Part shown: positions 57,012 to 64,000 of the stretch, piece after piece
How the letters are laid out: each line of letters opens with the position of its first letter
How positions within the stretch are numbered: the first letter of the stretch is position 1
DNA from: Branchipolynoe longqiensis
Taxonomy: Eukaryota; Annelida; Polychaeta; Phyllodocida; Polynoidae
NCBI GenBank assembly: GCA_030323885.1
Contig: CM059186.1
Span: forward strand, 168,141,417-168,205,416
Direction of reading: 5' to 3'
DNA length: 64,000 nucleotides
The notes under the pieces: generated by a model
Told to the model about the DNA's origin: nothing
The model's database searches: none
What the model saw: only the letters and a program-made list of their open reading frames with translations
Made by a program: the position numbers and the translations under genes

Positions 57012-57252
57012 ACTAATATTCAGGTTATTGACGCAAAGTTAATTTTGGCAAGCATGCCAACGCTCTTATGCTCGGTAGGCTTCTACAGTTACATATTCCA
57101 CCAAATTGCTTCAATATTCCCTTCTATATGGCGGCAAATATTGAATAAATGCACCAGTATCTAAGATAGATATGTAGAATAGAATCTAGATACTTGTTTA
57201 GGTTTTGGACAGTTGTTGCTTTCATCGGACTATGCAGCTTTAACTAAGGTAC
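57012..57252 (+). repeat. Dispersed repeat X, copy 3
   Basis: ATTAATTTTGGCAAGCATGC CAACGC through CTAAGATAGATATGTAGAAT to CATCGGACTATGCAGCTTTA ACT. The longest of the three copies. 56376-57011 holds only an ETS-like CCGGAAGTGACGG near 56511 that I can name. Confidence 0.75.
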
Positions 57253-57639
57253 ACGCAAACAATATCCAAGTCCCTCCTTATTGTGTTGAATGAGCGAGCG
57301 CTCATTCCGGGTCATTGCGGGTCACACGTGGGATGTGGGGGGGGGGGGGGCACAAACAGACAACACACCCGCCTTCCAATCACTCACACTGGCACCTCCC
57401 TCCTCCAATCATTCACTCCCCCCACCTTCACACATTGCCCCTCAGCCAATCACACCACACATACAGCTGACCGCCACCAGCTCCACCAAACTCATGGTCA
57501 CTCTGCATCACCCATCCGGACTGACCACTACGCTCATTTTACCCACCCACCCACACCACAAAATTTACATCATATTATATGACTCAGAATTTTATCTAAT
57601 TATTATAATTAATATTTAATCAACTAAACTTAAATTGTT

Positions 57640-60600
57640 TTAATTTTATTTAATTTTGTTTTTATTGAAGCTGTATTTATTCTGTCCATAGCATGTAAGC
57701 CCGGGTACCCAGGCTTGTTTTCAATGCTGGCCAGCTGTAGTGTTGGTGTTGTCTTATCAAGCAGTAGCTGCTGATAAGTTAGTTGATTGTCTGCATTTCA
57801 GGAGCAGATAGATAGTCTGTTGGTACATTTAGTAGCCTATGTTAGTTTTTTTGGGCCCTCTTGGCATTGTATTTTTGTTCTATTCTTATTACTATGTTAG
57901 TTGTTTTCTTAAGGTTCTATGTTAGTGTTTTGGGGTTTTCTTGGGAAGAGTTTTAATTCTATACTAGCCTATTTTATTTACATGTCCATAGGTCTGTACG
58001 TAATAGGTGGTCGAGTTATATTTGTTTGAATTTGATTTGATTTATATTGTTGTTGGAAATGTTATCTGGCTTTTATATTTCCGGTTATCCCGCCCTGAGC
58101 TGTCCAGTTGGTGGGCTGTGACATATCACCTGCCCCCTTGTGGTGCAGTTCATTTGGGGTTCCCAGTTTTTATTTTGCACAGATATTTTTTGTACGTTTT
58201 AGGTCAGGGATTTGTCTTTCTTTCACGGTTTGCACATTCCATGCCTTGGTGGCCATTCCCAGTGTGCTCCTTTCATGGGCTTTGATCTGGCTTCTGGTCT
58301 GCCTTAGTAGTGGTGCCTTGCTTGCTCTGGGGTCCCTTAGTGGTTGGGTTAGATGCTTAATGTCTTGGCGATATCCATATGCTAATGTTTTTAGGTGGAT
58401 TATCTTTCTGCTTTCTAGTAGCTTGACTTTAGTTCTTTGTGTAGGTCATAAGTGGGGTGTAGCTTGTGTAGTTTCAGGCAGATTTTCAGGGCCCTATGTT
58501 GTAGTATCTGCAATTTTTTAAGTAGCTCTTTTTTAGCACCAATGTAGATTACATCCCTATAGTCAAAGTAGGGGAGTACCATGCCTTTGAAGATTTTTAT
58601 TGACATATCTTGTGTCATATAGTTTCTTAGTTTAGCAAATAGCCATAGTTTGTGATTTACTTTTTGTATGATTGTTGTTACACACAGATTGTAGTTTAGC
58701 TGGCTATCTAGTTCTAGGCCTAGGTATTTGTAGTGATTTACACTTTCCAGTGTTTGGTTTCTTAGTGTACATTGTAGGTTTCTTCCTATGATTACTGTAT
58801 GTGAGAAGAGTACTGTTTTATATTTATTTGCATTGATGGTTATTTTATTGAATTCACACCAGCCATTCAGCTTTAGCAGGAGGTTTTTCAGTTTGGTTGC
58901 TACCTCTTCTACTGTGCTTCCTTCTGCATATACGACAGTGTCATCCGCATATAGCTGGAGACATTCTTCTAGGTTGTTTCTGTATAGTATAAATAGTAGT
59001 GGTCCAAGGACTGATCCTTGGGGTACACCACAGGTGACAGTTTGTTGGTCTGAGAGTGTACCATTTACTGTAGTTTTTTTGCTGCCTGTTGTTTAGGGAG
59101 CATTTTATACAGTTTATTGATTTAGATTTAATGCCCATGTTGTTTAATTTTCTTATTAATATGCTGTGGTATACAGTGTCAAAGGCTTTTCTGAAGTCGA
59201 TGAAGGCTGCTCCAACTAATTTCTTTTGGTTCAATGATGCCAGCACATCACTTATTAGGTTTGCTATTGTTTTTCATGTGGATTGTAGTTTTCTGAAACC
59301 TCCTTGCCTCTTGTTTAGTATATTGTTGTTTTCCAGGTGCTCATTTATGTGCCTGTGGAATATTTTTTCATTCAGCTTGCCTGGTGCTTGCAAGATTGAT
59401 ATTGGTCTGTAGTTCCCCATGTTTTGTTTGTCACCAGTTTTGTAGATGCGGGTGGTGGTTGCCATCTTCCATACTGTGATGAAATGTCCCGGCTCAAATG
59501 ATATGTTGAACAGGTCGACCATGGTATCCGTAATGGCTTGTATTGCCTCTTTCAGTACTTTTGTGGGGATTCCATCTATTCCACTTGGTTTGTTTTCATC
59601 TATGTCATTTATTAGTTGTGTTAGTTCTGTTAGGTCAGTCTTGCAGATGGGGATTTCATCATGGATACTTTTTGACTTGTTTTCCCAGATTGTTGTGAAT
59701 TTCTTTGATAACCTTTGTCCTACCGTGGCAAAGTGGGTATTGAGTTTGTTTGCTGCATCACTATCTGTGTGCGTATTTCCATCCTTATCCTGGAGCTTAT
59801 GCGTTCTTCTATCTTATTGTTGGGGAATAGTAAGCTTACATTTTTCCAGAACTTATTTGCTTTGCTTCCCCAGTCCTTATTATATGTTTCTTTTTTGCTG
59901 CCCTTACTCCTTTGAGGGAGTTGTTTCTGGCAGTATTATAGGCCCTTTTATGCTCTGGGTCTTTAGTACATTTCACTTTGTCACCTAGCTTTCGTTTTGT
60001 TGCGATATGCGTTAACAGTTCCCTGTCTGTTGTGAGGTTGTCTATATTTTCATATAGGTGGTTTTTTAGGGTTTCTTTTGAGTAGTTTTTTAAGGATCTG
60101 CCCATCTTATATTTATATTGGCTTGTGCTTTTAAGTTTTTTCCTCGTTACATATATTAGCTCATGGTCACTTATACCCCAGCTTCTAGTGCCCCATTGTG
60201 TGGCATGGTTTGAGTTGGTTAGTATTAGGTCAATTGTTGACCTATTGTTTCCTAGTCTTGTGCTGTCTGTAATAAGTTGCTGTAGCCCTAGGACTTTGAT
60301 AGTGGTTTGTAGCATTAGTTTATTTTGTCGTTGCTACTGTAGTTTATGTTGAAGTCCTCTAGCACAAAGATTTCTGCATTTGTTAATTTTCTCACTGTAT
60401 TTATGCTTTTGTCTAGAGTTTCAAGCAATGTTTCAATATCCCTGGACGGGGGTCTGTAGAGGTTTGCTATGGCTATGTTAGCCTGCTTCTCATTTTGTAT
60501 TAGGCACCATAGTAGTTCCAGGTGTTCATTTGAGTTGTTTGCTATTTTTAGGACCTCAGTGTCTAGATTTGTTAAGAGTTTGCAGTAGATTGCAACACCT

Positions 60601-60885
60601 CCACCTTTTTTTGTTTGGTTTGCTATGTTAATTTGCTGTCTGTCATTACATTCAAGCCTATATCCTTCTATGTTGAGGGTGTTGTATTGATGTCTGTCAG
60701 TGAACCATGTTTCTGACAGTGTTAAAACATCAAGATTTTAATTTTTTAGGTGCATTTTTATTGTGTCTATTTTATTGGATGCACTCTGGCAGTTTAGGTG
60801 GGCAAAGTGCGTACCCCTTCCCAGCCTGCATTCAATTTCATCTACCATCTTTCTTTACCTTTAGGTTTGGCATTCTTAATTACTT
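57640..60885 (-). mobile_element. CR1/L2-like LINE, nearly complete but decayed
   Basis: The minus strand runs from an endonuclease start near 60868 to a 3' UTR whose end (plus strand TTTTTATTGAAGCTGTATTT ATTCTGTCCATAG) recurs in four other places in the window. No target duplication is seen, which is usual for CR1-type elements. About 3.2 kb. Confidence 0.88.
58150..60868 (-). pseudogene. LINE ORF2: endonuclease plus reverse transcriptase, frameshifted
   Basis: Endonuclease: LNCQSASNKID near 60820, LSETWF with the catalytic glutamate (~60702-60719), GGGVAIYC (~60600), NLYRPPSRD (~60460), EDFNINY in place of the usual GDFN (~60345) and ISDHELI with the catalytic SDH (~60158-60171). Reverse transcriptase: NYRPISIL (~59400), motif A AFDTVYHS with Asp at 59178-59180, and LYADDTVVYAE with the YADD at 58940-58951 in another frame. 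After these come the KYLGLELD region and a C-terminal YRQDIKHL segment (~58360). The order and the C-terminal extension fit CR1/L2/Jockey-type LINEs. Several frameshifts (for example between 59246 and 59274, and just after motif A) break the frame. Confidence 0.88.
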
Positions 60886-61904
60886 ATGAATTGAATTGTT
60901 ATAGTTATTAACTATTGCTACCTGCTAGTTGCTTAATATTCACACCGTTCACCTTGCTCATCTGTCGCACCTCACTCATCCCACTCTCATCTCCCTGACT
61001 CAGATCACCTCATGACCTTCCTCCCCGCAGCTCCCTGATCGCCCCAAATGCAACTGTAAAGCCCCTGGTACCAGTCGTGTTCGTCGACCTTTAAAGGTAA
61101 CAGACGTACATTAGCTTATTTCCCAGAGTGCAGTAGTGCATAACGCACACACCGCAGCGCCCGAGTCGGGCCTATCAGGGCAGTGCCGAGTGCAAATGAA
61201 TGTCTTTCCGGTTGAGTAGCAACTTCCGGTGTTGTATTGGTAGCGACCCGCATTGATTGGCCTGGGAGGGGGCGCAACTGTCCGCCCAGTTCCCATGGAG
61301 ACGCAGGGAGGGACGCTGCCACGGATTGACACTTCCAGGTAGCGGACAGGAGCAGCCACTGACGGACGCTGCCCTGTAATGAGACTGGACTCACCGGATG
61401 TTGTATTAATTACAGGGAGTACTTAACTGATGAGTGCTGTGTGTTATTGTGTTATTGCACGCGCAGAAATCCTTCCGCGAAGCAAAATGTGCCGAACCCA
61501 GTGAGAGTTTGGCTGGAAACAGTTGGTGTATTGTAGTGCACAGGTCCCTGCAGTGCATCTATTTATCCAGCAACTAGCCTGTGGAGGTAAGGTGCTGCTC
61601 GGCTGCTGCTGCTGAGGCAGATGAGGGGCCTGCGTGTGGACAATGCTCCGTGCGGTGGGTAGTGCGGGACACACTGCACCGACTCGAACCGTTATCTGTA
61701 AGGCGCAGTTGAGTTTGAGAGGTGAGATAAGGGCGGGGGGGAGGAGGGGCACTGTGTTTGTAGATAAGGACGCGGGCAGTTTAATTTGTGGGGGAAGCCG
61801 TGCGGATGTGGCGGACATTTGTTGTAGATTCGCAGATAAGGCCGGTAGAGGGCGTGTTGTGTCTTCGGTTCGCTATCCGGGACGTCGCTGGCCGGAGTAT
61901 GGGG
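60886..61904. promoter_or_regulatory. GC-richer region with CCAAT, ETS and X-box-like motifs
   Basis: CTTTCCGGTTG and CTTCCGGTG (61205-61232), ATTGGCC (61256-61262), GGGAGGGGGCGC (61263-61274) and GTTCCCATGGAGAC (61290-61303, like an RFX X-box) cluster within 100 bp. This is a plausible promoter, but no exon is recognisable and the short frames have no domains. Confidence 0.3.
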
Positions 61905-62245
61905 TGGGGCGGTGTGGGGCGGTGTTAGGCGGGACGGGGTAGGGCGGGGGTGGGGCGTGGTGGGATGAGGCGGGGTGGCGGCTGAGTGGGGCGGTATGAT
62001 GCGGGGTGGGGCGGGGTGGGGCGGTCTGAGGCGGGGTGGGGCGGTATAAGGCGGGGTAGGCCGGGGCGGGGCGGGGTGGGGCGGGCTGGGGCGAGAATGG
62101 TCGGTGTGGGGGCCGGGTGGGGCGGGATGCGGCGGGGTTGCGGCCGGGCGGGCGGGGCGGGGTGGGGCGGGGTGGGGCGGGGCGGGGCGGGGTGGGGCGG
62201 GGTGGGGCGGGGTGGGGTGGGGTGGGGCGGGGGGGGGGGGGCCGG
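61905..62245. repeat. (GGGGCGGGGTG)n tract
   Basis: Nearly continuous runs of four G separated by C or T, ending in a G13 run at ~62230-62242. High G-quadruplex potential on the plus strand. Gly/Arg/Trp and Pro/Ala frames are compositional. Confidence 0.95.
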
Positions 62246-62793
62246 GCCTTGAACTCTGCTACTCCCTACCAGTCCCCCTCCAATCCCTACCACTCCTCCT
62301 CCAATCCTTACCACTCCTCCTCCAATCCCCACCACTCCTGCCTCCACCCCCCACACACCACCACTCCTAGCCCCCCCATCCCCCTGGCTGAACCAAACAA
62401 TGAAAAGACGGCGAACCTCCAAATACCAGAGGCTGCCTCCACTCTTTCTTTTTTTAACCTGTTCTTGTTATTGAAAGTTGCCATTGATTCGATTATGTTT
62501 ATTTTCTCAGCATTCTTGGTGCCGGCAGAGGATGGGGAGTGGCGGAAAGATTGTGACGTCATGGTGGTGGCGAAGGTCATGTTCTTTGTGGGTTTTGGGA
62601 GCTGGTGGTCGGGCGGGATAAGAAAATTGAACAAACACGATTTGAACCCGGCTAACAGGGGTTGAAGCAGGGTGTTGTGATGTTGCTGTTGTGATGTTTG
62701 TGTTTGTAAGGCATGTTACCTTGGTTGTGATCAGCAGGTGACCTGTCTCCGGTACAACACGGCGGTGGAAGGTTTTGTTTATCCGTGATGTGG
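62246..62793. other. Unassigned sequence
   Basis: Begins with ~18-bp CCAATCCYCACCACTCCTCCT repeats (62275-62345). The rest has no recognisable domain. Confidence 0.4.
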
Positions 62794-63236
62794 GTTGTAA
62801 GATGCCTGGACCGGAGCCAAGGCCTGGACAGTGTACAGATGACAGGTGAAAAAGTTGCATGCCTTCATGATGCGACATCTGCATTCGATCATGAGGCTAA
62901 GCTGGAAGGACAAAGTGACAAATAAGGAAATACTCAAATGGATGGGGCTGCCCTCCCTGGAAGATCTTCTGATCAAAAAGAATCTCCAGTGGACTGGACA
63001 CCTCATGAGGATGTCATCGGACAGGCTACCAAAGCAGATCCTCTACTCTTAACTGACTTATGGTTACAGAAAGAGAGGGCACCCTCGTCTCCGGTTCAAG
63101 GATACCATGAATAGAAACCTGAAGCTGAGAGATGTTAAGACTGACTCATGGACATCACTCTAAGTGCAGTCAAGTAATGAAAGCAGTTTTTGTCGCATCG
63201 CGACCAACAGCATGATGATGATGATGAGTTGTAAGA
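62794..63236 (+). mobile_element. RTE-like (ATG)n LINE, 5'-truncated copy 3
   Basis: The body 62803-63227 is flanked by GTTGTAAGA at 62794-62802 and 63228-63236, a perfect 9-bp target duplication. It aligns with copy 1 from 1391 to 1822 (GAGCCAAGGCCTGGACAGTG; AAAGTGACAAATAAGGAAAT; tail GCATGATGATGATGATGA). The 69-codon frame 62846-63052 retains the RT C-terminal HLHSIMRLSWKDKVTNKEIL region. A TAA at 63051-63053, a frameshift before the KRGHP segment and a ~25-bp deletion near 63162 make it a dead fragment. Confidence 0.9.
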
Positions 63237-63583
63237 ACAAGAACCAGCCAACCCAATCTCCTTACTGGTAACCTTAAAGGAATTTATATCTGTGAAGCAA
63301 AACATTTATTCGAATATTATTACGATGAACCTGTCTTCTATGTTGTATATCTATGTTGGGTTAGAACCCGCAACCCCCATGCTTGCGAGCTGGATAGTTG
63401 GAAAGGCCAGTCTACAATGGTTTTTCCTCCAGTTGGGGCGTTTGAACATGAACTCTAGCTTTAATCTGTCCGTAAGTGACTGGAGATGCGAGCCTGAGCA
63501 ATCGCAAGTGGTGTCACAGGTAGGCGAGGAACTACGTTGTACATTATCTGGTCTGCACCCAAACATATAGGAAGGCAAGAAAA

Positions 63584-63760
63584 CCAACTGTGAGGGTTAG
63601 TTTGCTAGTTTATATCCCCATAACGGGTTACAGATCACATATATAATCATCCAACTATGAGGGGTAGTTTGCTGGTTTATATACCCATAACGGGTTACAA
63701 AGCACATATCTAATCATCCAACTATGAGGCGTTATGTCCTAGATAATATTCCCAACATAA
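63584..63760. repeat. 67-bp tandem repeat, 2.5 units
   Basis: CCAACTRTGAGGGKTAGTTT GCTRGTTTATATMCCCATAA CGGGTTACARAKCACATAT starts at 63584, 63651 and 63718. The third unit is partial and diverged. Related words occur near 714 and 24527. The last 240 bases of the window show nothing else I can name. Confidence 0.9.
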
Positions 63761-64000
63761 TGTTTGTGATATATAATTGTTATGCAAGTAAAAAGTTCCG
63801 GAAGGGAATTATATTATTAGTGTTATTATATACAATGAATTGCTACACCGTTCATCCTGATCAGCATGTTTCGACCGACCGATGGCGTCGCCACTGGCCC
63901 TCCTCATCCCTAACGAACACGCTCCTATGTTCATTCACACCCAGCAGTTGGGAGGGGGGTCCGGGTTACTATACTCATATCATTATTATACACCATATAT

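Overview
The window looks like gene-poor, repeat-dense DNA from an invertebrate animal, most likely a mollusc or another lophotrochozoan. I found no intact host protein gene, tRNA gene or rRNA gene. The best clue to the host is the minus-strand SINE at 35860-36163. It has a tRNA-like head and a body carrying GTGCATATAAAAGA, which resembles the RUDI/V-SINE type known from molluscan genomes. That comparison is from memory, not from a search.

Mobile elements. Three LINE lineages are visible. (1) An RTE-like family with short (ATG)n 3' tails is present as two 5'-truncated copies (987-1822, 62803-63227) plus a 206-bp derivative (42061-42266), all with target-site duplications. (2) A second LINE, with a (TTGA)n tail and one in-frame stop, sits inside a 56-bp satellite (37827-38881). 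(3) A nearly full-length CR1/L2-like element lies on the minus strand (57640-60885) with recognisable endonuclease and reverse transcriptase, plus four shorter 3' fragments elsewhere. At least ten copies of one ~330-bp tRNA-derived SINE (called SINE-A here) occur on both strands, with two smaller tRNA-derived families.

Non-autonomous DNA elements are the most interesting part. One terminal-inverted-repeat family (TIR core CTGTCACACTACGACG) has five members with quasi-periodic interiors. Three of them carry the same truncated SINE-A insertion with its target duplication, and two have a duplicated terminal arm. Other elements are a 412-bp element with a perfect 9-bp target duplication (50656-51067), a GTATGCATGA-ended family (9161-9331, 27593-28299), and a foldback element made of palindromic modules (48736-49252).

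Tandem repeats occupy roughly a quarter of the window. They include a 3.5-kb 30-bp array with 180-bp higher-order structure (3881-7371), a 37-bp array (9541-10347), a 52-bp array split by a transposon (26571-28343), a 2.2-kb GT/GGG-rich array with five embedded ~135-bp blocks (28384-30640), a 21-bp array (40580-41490), and shorter 15-, 45-, 56-, 67-, 87- and ~125-bp arrays. Nearly all the long open frames here are products of these arrays.

The remaining DNA is unassigned. A few GC-richer spots carry promoter-like motif clusters (NRF1, ETS, YY1-type), and five sites resemble the CTCF core. These calls rest on motifs only.
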